This document shows positions 1 through 6,449 of a stretch of 27,727 nt of DNA, in pieces (within the stretch, counting starts at the first letter, position 1; each line of letters starts with the position of its first letter). Made by a program: the position numbers and the translations under genes. A model generated the notes under the pieces. It searched no databases and had not been told where the DNA came from. It saw only the letters and a program-made list of their open reading frames with translations. The DNA is from a virus: positions 1 through 27,727 of the IMG/VR virus record IMGVR_UViG_3300034378_000246; one strand, written 5' to 3'.

Positions 1-58
1 CCCGCCGCTTCCGCCCGACGTCGTGGAGTTCGTCGACCGCATGGCCGTGGAGGGTTGA
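1..58 (+). CDS. C-terminal tail of an upstream paralogue of the next gene (partial)
   Basis: Reading from base 2, the window opens with 18 sense codons and a TGA stop at 56-58. The final residues, PDVVEFVDRMAVEG, closely match the last residues of the next protein (PDVVEFARRMMREG). This suggests the cut-off gene is a tandem paralogue of the GT2-like gene at 63. The two genes are separated by only 4 bases. The fragment carries no domain, so its function rests on this tail similarity. Confidence 0.6.
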   Translation, partial: PPLPPDVVEFVDRMAVEG

Positions 59-62
59 GTCG

Positions 63-875
63 ATGGCCGACGACCGCGTCTGCGCCGTCATGCTCTGCTA
101 CCGGGACGCCGAGTGGGTGCTCGAGCAGGTCGAGCGTTGGTCCGCGTTCGTCGACGTCTTCGCCATAGCCGTCGGCCCGTACGAGGGCGCGGCCGACATG
201 ACGCCGGACGTCGAGTCGGTCGCCCGTCTGGAGGCGTCCGAGCACTCGGCGAGCATGATCGTCGCGTCCGGCGTCTGGGCCGGCGGCGAACCCGCGGAGC
301 TCCGCGATCTGATGGAGGGCGAGGCGTTGGCCGCCGCAGGCTATCCACCGAAGGTGGTGGAGTTAGGGCCGGACGAGCTGTGGCCGGACGAGCTGATGCT
401 CGGCGTCGCGACCGTGCTTCGCAACGCGCCGGCGTGCGAGCCGCTGCACGTGGTCGTTCCGCAGCGGCTCTACGGCGGGGTTGGGAGCAGGCCGCTCCTG
501 GAGTTGCGGAGCGCGGCCGACGTGGGCAGGGCATCGCTGCCGCCCCTCGTGCGGGCCGGCGTAGCCCCGGTTGGTCGGCGTTGGCATCACGACGTCGGGC
601 TCCGGCGCCACGGCAGGCTCAGGACCGTTCGCGTGACGGGCCCGCCTCTCCGGCACCTCGCGTGGGTCGGCGAGCGCAGGGTTAGGCGGAAGCTCGCCCA
701 GCGGGCCCGGGCGTTCCCGACGCGGCGTCACGCGCCGGTCGAGGACGTGCTGGCGCTGCTGCGGGGTGAGCGCGGCTGGGCGCGCGTGGCCGGCGTCGGC
801 CTCTGGCAGTCCCCCGCTTGCGGGGTCGAGCCCGACGTCGTAGAATTCGCGCGCCGAATGATGAGGGAGGGCTGA
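63..875 (+). CDS. GT2-like glycosyltransferase, divergent
   Basis: 270 residues, function unproven. The N-terminus (VCAVMLCYRDAEWVLEQVE, then VDVFAIAVG) has the beta-alpha-beta opening of a GT-A glycosyltransferase. It resembles the third domain of the large glycosyltransferase at 20631, which reads VVCCMIACNEREWVRAALES then VDEYMIAVGG. A second shared stretch is LAWVGERRVRRKLAQRA here against YSWVGPLEKLRRKAAWYAEK there. A clear DxD metal-binding motif is not visible where that domain has VDGDEVF, so the enzyme may be degenerate or use another metal ligand. It starts the visible glycan operon, and the next gene begins 3 bases after its stop. Inference: it transfers a sugar, and acceptor and donor are unknown. 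Confidence 0.55.
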   Translation: MADDRVCAVMLCYRDAEWVLEQVERWSAFVDVFAIAVGPYEGAADMTPDVESVARLEASEHSASMIVASGVWAGGEPAELRDLMEGEALAAAGYPPKVVELGPDELWPDELMLGVATVLRNAPACEPLHVVVPQRLYGGVGSRPLLELRSAADVGRASLPPLVRAGVAPVGRRWHHDVGLRRHGRLRTVRVTGPPLRHLAWVGERRVRRKLAQRARAFPTRRHAPVEDVLALLRGERGWARVAGVGLWQSPACGVEPDVVEFARRMMREG

Positions 876-878
876 GGC

Positions 879-1472
879 GTGCGGGCACTCGTCACGGGCG
901 GCGCGGGCTTCGTCGGCTCGAACCTCGTGTTGGCGCTCTGCGCGCGCGGCTGGGACGTCGCGGTTCTCGACAACCTGCTAACGGGTCAGAAGGAGAACCT
1001 GGACGGCCTGCCCGTGGAGTTCGTGGAAGGGGACGTCTCCGTCGACAGCGACCCGTGCATCCGTTCGCTCTGTGAGGGGCGAGACGTGGTCTTCCACCTC
1101 GCGGCCGTCCCGCTCCTGATGTCCGAGACCTCTCTGGCGCTCAGCACGAACGTCCGTGGGACGTGCAACGTTCTGGAGGCGGCGTGTCTGGCGAAGGTCC
1201 CGCGCGTCGTCCTGGCCTCCAGCGTCTGCGTGTACGGGGACGGCTTCGAGGTGTACCCGCTGAAAGAGGGCGCGCCGCTGCAGCCCACGAACTTCTACGC
1301 GGCGTCCAAGTGCGCTGCGGAGGCCTACGCTCGGGCGTTCTGGGAGCGGCGCGATCTCCACGTCGTGACCCTCCGCTACTCGAACATCTACGGCCCCCGG
1401 CAGCTGCCCGAGAAGGCAAAGCGGTCCCGAACCTTTGGCCGAGTAGTTAACGGAGGGTGTGAATGTGGGTAA
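879..1472 (+). pseudogene. NAD-dependent sugar epimerase/dehydratase, N-terminal half (gene split by insert)
   Basis: Extended short-chain dehydrogenase with a GTG start. It shows the nucleotide-binding TGGAGFVG (residues 6-13), acidic D31 at the end of beta-2, and the catalytic pair Y140/K144 in YAASK, followed by LRYSNIYGPRQ, where the substrate-binding half normally begins. The homologous sequence then stops. The reading frame runs on for a few foreign codons to a TAA at 1470-1472. The missing half (GVVARFVDQALL, then DFTYVDD) resumes near 2279. Joining codon 182 (ending at 1424) to the ATG at 2279 gives a continuous 316-residue protein, normal for UDP-glucose 4-epimerase-like enzymes. As written, the product lacks the substrate-binding domain and is probably inactive unless the insert is removed or the halves reassemble. 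Confidence 0.8.
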
Positions 1473-1912
1473 TGGCACAGGATGGCGAACCGGAGTTACG
1501 GGCGATCTACAATCGCCATTATTCCTGTTACCATTACGCCGACGGCAGGACGCCGAAGAAATTTACGGGGCCAGGAGAGATTGTTGTTTTGACCACTCCG
1601 CAACGATCAGCATTGTGGGTGTGGCGAAAATTCAAGGACAAGTGCATTGATGAGCGCACGGGGCGACCACAGCAGGGGGTTAATTGCGCAGTATTTCGGA
1701 ATGAAGGCGCGGGCCTCTCATCTGACCTTATCCGAAAAGCGGACGCCATTGCTGATTTCTGCTGGTCTGATAAACGGCACTACACCTACGTTTCGGCGAA
1801 GGATGTCACGTCTCGGAATCCAGGGTATTGCTTCATATGCGCCGGATGGGTCCGTTGTGGAACCACAAAATCAGGCCTACTTATTTTCGAGAGGATCAGA
1901 AATGGCGGATGA
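1463..1912 (+). CDS. GNAT-fold protein resembling phage Mom-type DNA modifiers
   Basis: 149 residues. The ATG is preceded by GGAGGG at 1452-1457. The N-terminal RHYSCYHYADGR (residues 18-29) recalls the His-Tyr pair near the active site of Mu Mom-like proteins. Next come GPGEIVVLTT, WVWRKF and GVNCAVFRNEG. The C-terminal half, YTYVSAKDVTSRNPGYCFIC followed by AGWVRCGTTKSGLLIFER (residues 107-144), has the order N, GY, AGW, CG that ends many acetyltransferase-like folds. Mu Mom is known to convert adenine to a carbamoylmethyl derivative that blocks restriction. Whether this protein does so is inference from remembered family pattern. The gene lies in the foreign insert and overlaps the next gene by 11 bases, suggesting coupled translation. 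A plain N-acetyltransferase-like protein is the alternative. Confidence 0.55.
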   Translation: MWVMAQDGEPELRAIYNRHYSCYHYADGRTPKKFTGPGEIVVLTTPQRSALWVWRKFKDKCIDERTGRPQQGVNCAVFRNEGAGLSSDLIRKADAIADFCWSDKRHYTYVSAKDVTSRNPGYCFICAGWVRCGTTKSGLLIFERIRNGG

Positions 1913-2249
1913 TGTTTTCGATTGGGAACTTGCCAGGTGCATCCAGGATCATCAGGCCGAGGGCAAGGCCATCACCGACCGCCTGAAAGAGCAAGGACCG
2001 CTCGTGATTGACCGGCTGCTGAATTTCTACGGCCACGAAACGAGCCTGCGCCAGTTGGCCCGAGACGCCGGATGCTCGGCCACGTACCTGAGCCGGATTC
2101 ATCGAGGCCACCTTGTCATCTCTCCGGGCCTGTTCGCCCTGTTGAGTGACTTTTTACAGGATCGAACCCAGCACGAGCGGTTAACAGCCCGCCCCAAAGA
2201 TAGAATGAAAGCGGGTAGATGCCGAAGCAGAAAGGACTTACGCAAATGA
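1902..2249 (+). CDS. Helix-turn-helix (XRE-like) DNA-binding protein
   Basis: 115 residues from the ATG at 1902, which follows GAGAGGATCAGAA. An upstream in-frame ATG at 1647 would overlap the preceding gene almost wholly and is less likely. Residues 46-82 (ETSLRQLARDAGCSATYLSR, then IHRGHLVISPGLFALL) fit a Cro/C1-type helix-turn-helix: a first helix, a G-C-S turn and a recognition helix with TYLSRI. The N-terminal 40 residues are helical and charged, and the C-terminal tail is basic. It is the second gene of the insert in the epimerase. Its TGA (2247-2249) overlaps an ATG at 2246 that is in frame with the epimerase C-terminal half. A role as local repressor or element regulator is inference. 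Confidence 0.65.
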   Translation: MADDVFDWELARCIQDHQAEGKAITDRLKEQGPLVIDRLLNFYGHETSLRQLARDAGCSATYLSRIHRGHLVISPGLFALLSDFLQDRTQHERLTARPKDRMKAGRCRSRKDLRK

Positions 2250-2683
2250 CCATCTGCGCAGATGGCGAAAGTTCGAGAATGGATTCAGGGGACGGGGGCG
2301 TCGTCGCGCGGTTCGTCGACCAGGCGTTGCTCGACGCGCCGCTGACCGTCGTAAAGGGCCAGGCGCGGGACTTCACGTACGTGGACGACGCCTGCCGGGC
2401 GACGTTGGCCGCGGCCTACTTCGGTGGGCCGGGAGCGGTCTACAACGTGGGGACGGGGGCGGCGACGGCGATCTCCGAGCTCGCCGACGCCGTGTCATGT
2501 GCGGTTCGAGGCTCCGCGTTCGCAGCATGTCGGGAGTACGTGGAACCTCGATGGTGCGACGACGTCGTCGGGCGCTGTGTTGACATCAACAGGGCGAGGA
2601 CGGATCTCGATTACATCCCGGCCTGGTCGCTCCGTGCGGGGTTGGCCGAGACCGTCCGGTGGCAACGGGAGAGGCTCAGATGA
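2246..2683 (+). pseudogene. NAD-dependent sugar epimerase, C-terminal half (gene split by insert)
   Basis: The homologous part runs from about 2279 to the TGA at 2681-2683 (134 codons). It contains GGVVARFVDQALL, the RDFTYVDD motif typical of the substrate-binding lobe, YNVGTGAATAISELADAV, and a C-terminal LDYIPAWSLRAGLAETVRW. All of these are the expected continuation of the fragment at 879. It lacks the Rossmann nucleotide-binding half. The ATG at 2246 overlaps the stop of the helix-turn-helix gene as ATGA and could let this half be translated by coupling; another in-frame ATG lies at 2219. The stop overlaps the ATG of the next gene. Either this is a disrupted gene or the two halves assemble as a split enzyme. 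Confidence 0.75.
2251..2264. repeat. 14-bp perfect palindrome near the right end of the insert
   Basis: CATCTGCGCAGATG is fully self-complementary. It lies immediately before the right inverted-repeat arm of the insert and just after the ATGA junction at 2246. It could be a binding site for the helix-turn-helix protein encoded upstream or a recombination-related structure. Both are inference. Confidence 0.5.
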
Positions 2684-3294
2684 AGGTCGAGACGCCGCGC
2701 CAGCTCCTGGACTTCTGCCCGAAGATCGTGTTCGAGGACGGGACGACGAACGGCGGGCCTGTGCTGTCCATGCTCGAGACGATCTGGGGCCGGGAGTTCC
2801 GGGAGCTCGGGCCGAGGACGCTGGAGATTGGGGCGGGCGTCACGACGCTCGCGCTCCTGATCCGGGGCGTGGACGTTGACTCCGTGGACCCCGACCCGCG
2901 CGTCTGGTCGAAGATCTACGGGCTCGCGCGTGAGCTGGAGCTGCCCGGGCTCCGGCGGCTCCGCCCGATCTGCCTGCCCTCGCACCTCGCCCTGCCCGCC
3001 CTGCGCGGGCCGTACGGGTTCGCGTTGATGGACGGCGACTCGGCGTTCCCGGAGGCGGCCCTCGAGTGGGGGTACGTCGACCAAGCGTTGCGCGAGGGCG
3101 GGCTGCTGATGCTCGACGACGTGAAGTTCTGGACGAACCGGCAGCTGGCGCTCTTCCTCGAGGCGTCGGAGCACTACGAGCTCGAGCGGGACCTCGGGCG
3201 GGCCCGCCTCTACCGGAAGCTCGAGCACGGCCTGTCTGCCATGTACCACGCGCGGCAGCCGCGGCTCGTCGTCGACCCGGCGAAGGGGGGTTGA
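2680..3294 (+). CDS. Class I SAM-dependent methyltransferase
   Basis: 204 residues. The ATG at 2680 overlaps the preceding TGA as ATGA, which decides the start. Motif I is LEIGAGVTTLALL (residues 48-60), followed by the acidic strand end VDSVDPD (residues 66-72, D70 or D72 likely contacting SAM ribose). A motif near FALMDGDSAFPEAAL and then REGGLLMLDDV is like small-molecule methyltransferases of the Methyltransf_24 type. The last 25 residues are basic and not recognised. Context between sugar epimerases, a formyltransferase and glycosyltransferases suggests methylation of a sugar or glycan. No substrate can be read from the sequence. Confidence 0.75.
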   Translation: MKVETPRQLLDFCPKIVFEDGTTNGGPVLSMLETIWGREFRELGPRTLEIGAGVTTLALLIRGVDVDSVDPDPRVWSKIYGLARELELPGLRRLRPICLPSHLALPALRGPYGFALMDGDSAFPEAALEWGYVDQALREGGLLMLDDVKFWTNRQLALFLEASEHYELERDLGRARLYRKLEHGLSAMYHARQPRLVVDPAKGG

Positions 3295-3731
3295 GCGTAG
3301 ACACGTTCGGCCAGCTCGTGGACAAGCTGAGCATCGTGACCATGAAGCTCGGCCACACGCCGGACTCCGACCCGGTCACGCGCAAGGAGCTCTGGCGGCA
3401 GTGGGGCCTGCTGCTGACGGAGATGTTGGACTTGTCCGAGCGAGTGGTGCGGGGCGGCGAGCTGACGCGGCAGGAGCTCGTGCGCCCCGCCTGCAAGGTG
3501 GACCCCCCGCCCGAGGCGGCCGTGCAGGAGGCGAAGAGCCTCGCGCATGGCGCGGAACTCCTCGGGCGGAAGAACGACGAGATGTGGCACGACACGGAGA
3601 TGTTCCGCCGCGCGCGCGACGCCGACTGCGACGAGCTGCGCGAGCGCTGCTACTCGAACGTGGTGCGGAACCAGGAGCGGACGCTGCTCGTCGACCGGCT
3701 CGACGAGCTGTTCGTGGAGCAGCCGTTATAA
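3291..3731 (+). CDS. Small helical 'LVDKLSI' protein of the glycan block, function unknown
   Basis: 146 residues if the TTG at 3291, overlapping the previous stop as TTGA, is the start. The run of G at 3285-3290 is too close to be an ideal ribosome site, so a later start is possible. The N-terminal TFGQLVDKLSIVTMKLGH resembles the 'LIDKLSI...KLWH' opening of small helical families (DUF4254/DUF6165-like) found in polysaccharide gene clusters. I assign it by that motif only. The rest is charged and helical, with KNDEMWHDTEMFRRARDADC near the middle-to-end. The TAA stop lies inside the first copy of the 18-bp repeat. Confidence 0.55.
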   Translation: MSVDTFGQLVDKLSIVTMKLGHTPDSDPVTRKELWRQWGLLLTEMLDLSERVVRGGELTRQELVRPACKVDPPPEAAVQEAKSLAHGAELLGRKNDEMWHDTEMFRRARDADCDELRERCYSNVVRNQERTLLVDRLDELFVEQPL

Positions 3732-3743
3732 CAAATGTGATAA
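3726..3743. promoter_or_regulatory. 18-bp operator-like dyad, copy 1
   Basis: TTATAACAAATGTGATAA. It is an imperfect palindrome of form TTATnACA-nn-TGTnATAA (14 of 18 positions symmetric), identical to copies at 13170 (inverted) and 23674. It is AT-rich in a GC-rich genome and spans the stop of the preceding gene, just before the ribosome site of the next. The following bases GGTGGG are shared with copy 2 after one extra A. It is most like a dimeric-repressor operator; function is inferred. Confidence 0.65.
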
Positions 3744-3754
3744 GGTGGGCGTGG

Positions 3755-4645
3755 GTGAGGCGGGTCGCCATAGTCTGCGCGTCGGCGTCCGGCGACGTGG
3801 CCAACTGCACGGCCGTCGTCCGCCACCGCGCCCGGCTGTTTCCGGGCGCGGAGCTCCACTTCTACGTCCTGCGCCCGTTCGCCGACGCCGTGCGCCACAA
3901 CCCGTTTCTGACCGTGCACGAGCACGAGCCGTCGGCGACCTTCTACGGCGATCCCCAGGATCCGAAGCGGGACGGCCGGGACGGGCGGGGGGAGACGCGG
4001 CGGCTGATGATGCTGGCGAACGGGGAGGGCGCCGACGACGTGCACGCGCCCGTCAACTACATGAACGAGAAGATACGGGACAAGCCGGGCAACCGGACGC
4101 CGGGCGCGATCGTGCGCATGCCTGCCCTCTACTTCGGGCTCGGGCCGGCCGACGACTGGCGGCCTATGATCTTCCTGACGCCGGGGGAGGTCGAGGGCGT
4201 GGACGCCTTCTTCCGCGACCTGCCGGCCGGGCGCCCGCGCGTCATGCTCGAGACGGGGGAGGGCTACCAGTCGCCGACCTGGACGCCGGAGCTGACGGGG
4301 CGGATCGCGGACCGGCTTGCGCGCTGGGACCCGGTCTTCCTCTGCCCGTCGAAGCCCCGGCTCTGGCGGCCGGACGGGCGGCGATTCTTCTCCCTGGCCG
4401 CGCTCGGCTTCCGCCAGCTGACGGAGGCGTACAACCGGTGCAGGATGTTCGTCGGCTGCTCGTCCGGGCCCGCGTGCGTCACGTGCGCCGACCGCTGCGA
4501 CGCGCGTATCCCGCGCGTCGAGCACTACCCGGAGACCTACTTCTGGCGGGGGACGAAGGGCAACGCGCCGCACACGGAGCAGTTCGCCGGCGAAGACGAG
4601 TTGCTCGACCGGTTGGAGACGTTGGGCGAGGAGGTGTTGGGATGA
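3755..4645 (+). CDS. GT9-like glycosyltransferase (heptosyltransferase fold)
   Basis: 296 residues. The start is chosen at GTG 3755, 6 bases after AAGGTGGG, although the frame is open further upstream. The N-terminus RRVAIVCASASGDVANCTAVVR followed by FPGAELHFYVLRPFADAVRHNPFL follows the pattern of ADP-heptose:LPS heptosyltransferases: a GD start loop, an fPgAel strand, then NPfl. The C-terminal lobe has FVGCSSGPACVTCA, where the family has a Ser-Gly-x-x-H-type donor-binding loop. The usual His is replaced here, so donor use may differ. It ends with an ATGA overlap to the formyltransferase gene. It probably builds the glycan whose sugars are made by its neighbours. Confidence 0.6.
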   Translation: MRRVAIVCASASGDVANCTAVVRHRARLFPGAELHFYVLRPFADAVRHNPFLTVHEHEPSATFYGDPQDPKRDGRDGRGETRRLMMLANGEGADDVHAPVNYMNEKIRDKPGNRTPGAIVRMPALYFGLGPADDWRPMIFLTPGEVEGVDAFFRDLPAGRPRVMLETGEGYQSPTWTPELTGRIADRLARWDPVFLCPSKPRLWRPDGRRFFSLAALGFRQLTEAYNRCRMFVGCSSGPACVTCADRCDARIPRVEHYPETYFWRGTKGNAPHTEQFAGEDELLDRLETLGEEVLG

Positions 4646-5472
4646 GTGAAGTGAACACGTCCATCAGCGTCTTGTGGCCAGAGCAGTGGTGGAAGAGGAC
4701 CGTCACGTCGTTCCCGGACCTGGAGCGGCGGCAGCGCGTCGCCCTGCTCGGCTTCGGCCGGGCCGGGATCGGCGTCCTCCGCTGGCTCTACGCGCAGCGC
4801 GACCGGTTCGAGGTCGAGCTGTGGACGCACGGGCCGACGCCCGACCAGCCGGACATCCGGGACGTGGCGAGCCTGCTCGGGATCGAGTGTCACGAGGTGT
4901 CGGTCAACGATGTCCAGGACCCCGACGGCCTCGACGCCTTCCGCTGGCTCTGCCCGGACGTCGTGGCCAGCGTCTGCTACCGCGAGCGCGTCCTGCCCCG
5001 CGTGCTCGACTACGTGGCGGGCCGGGCGTTCAACGTCCATCCTTCGCTCCTGCCTCTCCACCGCGGATGTTCTGCCGTTCCGTGGCAGATTATCGAGGGC
5101 GACCAGCACGCGGGCGTCACCTTCCACTACATGACGGAGCGGTTCGACGACGGCGACGTGATCCTGCAGCTGGCCGAGCAGGTGGCCGACGACGAGACAG
5201 CGGCGTCGTTGTTCACCAAGCTCGAGGAGCGGATGGTCCAGTACTGGCCGGCCGCCCTCGAGCTCGTGCTCGCCGGCTTCCCGGGCGCGGCCCAGCGCGG
5301 GCGGTCGTCGTACCACGGGCGAGGATGTCCGTATGACGGCAAGCTGGAGTATGTGCCGCTTGATTCCCGTGCTCGATTTGTGCGCGCCATGCATTACCCG
5401 CCGATGCCGCCTGCAACGTATGATGGAAAACCGGTGTGCGAAGAAGACTATTTGAAGGGAAGGAATAGCTGA
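4642..5472 (+). CDS. Sugar N-formyltransferase (methionyl-tRNA formyltransferase fold)
   Basis: 276 residues, with ATG at 4642 overlapping the previous stop. A 30-residue N-terminal extension precedes the core RVALLGFGRAGIGVLRWLY. The catalytic signature of N10-formyltetrahydrofolate-dependent formyltransferases is complete: N131 and H133 in NVHPSLLP, and D169 in RFDDGDVILQ. The conserved HRGCSAVPWQIIEGD and GVTFHYM also match the fold. The C-terminus (FVRAMHYPPMPPATYDGKPV) lacks a tRNA-binding domain and resembles dTDP/UDP-4-amino-sugar formyltransferases. The likely reaction is formyl transfer from N10-formyl-THF to an amino sugar nucleotide. No sugar aminotransferase is present in the window, so the amino sugar must come from elsewhere. 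The stop overlaps the next start (TGATG). Confidence 0.85.
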   Translation: MSEVNTSISVLWPEQWWKRTVTSFPDLERRQRVALLGFGRAGIGVLRWLYAQRDRFEVELWTHGPTPDQPDIRDVASLLGIECHEVSVNDVQDPDGLDAFRWLCPDVVASVCYRERVLPRVLDYVAGRAFNVHPSLLPLHRGCSAVPWQIIEGDQHAGVTFHYMTERFDDGDVILQLAEQVADDETAASLFTKLEERMVQYWPAALELVLAGFPGAAQRGRSSYHGRGCPYDGKLEYVPLDSRARFVRAMHYPPMPPATYDGKPVCEEDYLKGRNS

Positions 5473-6401
5473 TGAAGAAAATCTTCGTCACAGGCGGCGC
5501 GGGCTACATCGGGACGACGCTCGTGCCCATGCTGCTCGAGCGCCGCGACTACGTGCGCGTCTTCGACTCCCTGCTCTTTGGCGGCGACGGCCTCGTCGCG
5601 TGTTTCAGGAACCCGCGCTTCTCCTTCGTGTGTGGCGACGTGACGGACGCGCATGCGCTGAGGCGGGGGCTCGACGGCTTCCGGCCGGACGCGGTCGTCC
5701 ACCTGGCGGCCATCGTCGGCTACCCCCAGTGCAAGAAGGTCGGCGAGCGGCGGACGCACGAGGTCAACGTGGGGGGCACGCGGAACGTGCGGCGGGCGAC
5801 CGGCCGGGCCCCGCTCGTCTTCGCCTCGACGACGAGCGTGTACGGCAAGCTGGAGGACGTGTGCGAGGAAGGGGGGCCGAAGAGGCCGCTCACGACCTAC
5901 GGCCGGTCAAAGCTCGAGGCCGAGGAGTTGCTGGACGACGCCGTGCGCCTGCGGCTGGCCACGAACTTCGGCGTCTCGCCCCGCATGCGCCTCGACCTGC
6001 TGCTGAACGACTTCGTGTACCGGGCGGTGAAGGAGCGGAACCTCGTGGTCTACGAGCGGGGGCACAGGCGCGGGTTCGTCTGCGTCCGGGACTCGGCGCG
6101 CGCCATCATGCACGCGCTTGACAACTTTGCGGCCATGTGCGGCCAGCCGTTCAACGTCGGCCACGAGTCGCTGGACACGACGAAGGGCGAGCTCGCGGAG
6201 ATGGTGGCCGCGCGTACGGACGCCTACCTGCACTTCGCCGACTACGCTGCGGACGAGGATCAGCGGGACTACCATGTCTGCTACGAGCGGCTGGCTGCCG
6301 CCGAGGGCTGGCGGCCGACTGTCTCGCTCGAGGACGGGATTGAGGAGGTCCGCCGCGCCTGTTCCGTGCTTGACAGGGGTGGCCGGATGAGTAACGTGTA
6401 G
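5472..6401 (+). CDS. NAD-dependent sugar epimerase/dehydratase, intact
   Basis: 309 residues. It carries TGGAGYIG (residues 7-14) for NAD binding, D32 at the end of beta-2 (VFDSLL), GDVTD (55-59), VVHLAA (75-80), a Ser/Thr-rich ASTTSVYG (118-125) and the catalytic Y143/K147 in YGRSK. The second lobe has RRGFVCVRDSARAI and FNVGHE. The sequence IVGYPQCKK is like dTDP/UDP-sugar epimerases of surface-polysaccharide clusters. Substrate is not determinable. It is a functional counterpart of the broken epimerase at 879 but not a close copy. It is separated from the next gene by 48 bases that carry a GGAGG at 6411-6415. Confidence 0.85.
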   Translation: MKKIFVTGGAGYIGTTLVPMLLERRDYVRVFDSLLFGGDGLVACFRNPRFSFVCGDVTDAHALRRGLDGFRPDAVVHLAAIVGYPQCKKVGERRTHEVNVGGTRNVRRATGRAPLVFASTTSVYGKLEDVCEEGGPKRPLTTYGRSKLEAEELLDDAVRLRLATNFGVSPRMRLDLLLNDFVYRAVKERNLVVYERGHRRGFVCVRDSARAIMHALDNFAAMCGQPFNVGHESLDTTKGELAEMVAARTDAYLHFADYAADEDQRDYHVCYERLAAAEGWRPTVSLEDGIEEVRRACSVLDRGGRMSNV

Positions 6402-6449
6402 GGCTCGGCAGGAGGTGCGCGGACGGTAGGCTACTGGCGCGGCAGGCGC

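Larger units (their letters stand above)
1425..2278 (+). mobile_element. Two-gene insert interrupting the epimerase gene
   Basis: Lower-GC segment: the line starting at 1501 has 32 of 60 G+C, while flank line 1081 has 41 of 60. It lies between the two halves of the epimerase. Its ends carry an imperfect inverted repeat: TCCCGAACCTTTGGCC at 1425-1440 against GGCGAAAGTTCGAGA at 2264-2278, which pair with one gap and two mismatches. Removing exactly 1425-2278 (854 bp) restores the epimerase frame. A perfect palindrome CATCTGCGCAGATG lies just inside the right end (2251-2264). The insert carries a GNAT/Mom-like gene and a helix-turn-helix gene. I see no transposase, integrase, homing nuclease, target-site duplication or intron core, so the mechanism is open and the boundaries are inferred. 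Confidence 0.5.

Noticed and set aside
1400-2300. Group I or group II self-splicing intron in the epimerase gene
   Set aside because: The split looks intron-like, but by eye I find no group I P7 core sequence and no group II domain V or GUGYG start, and no endonuclease or reverse transcriptase. A covariance-model search is still needed.
3726-3750. 18-bp repeat as a promoter for a phage-encoded T7-like RNA polymerase
   Set aside because: The conserved block followed by GG is suggestive, but copy 2 points against all genes, copy 3 lacks the G run, and no such polymerase is in the window. An operator explains the symmetry better.
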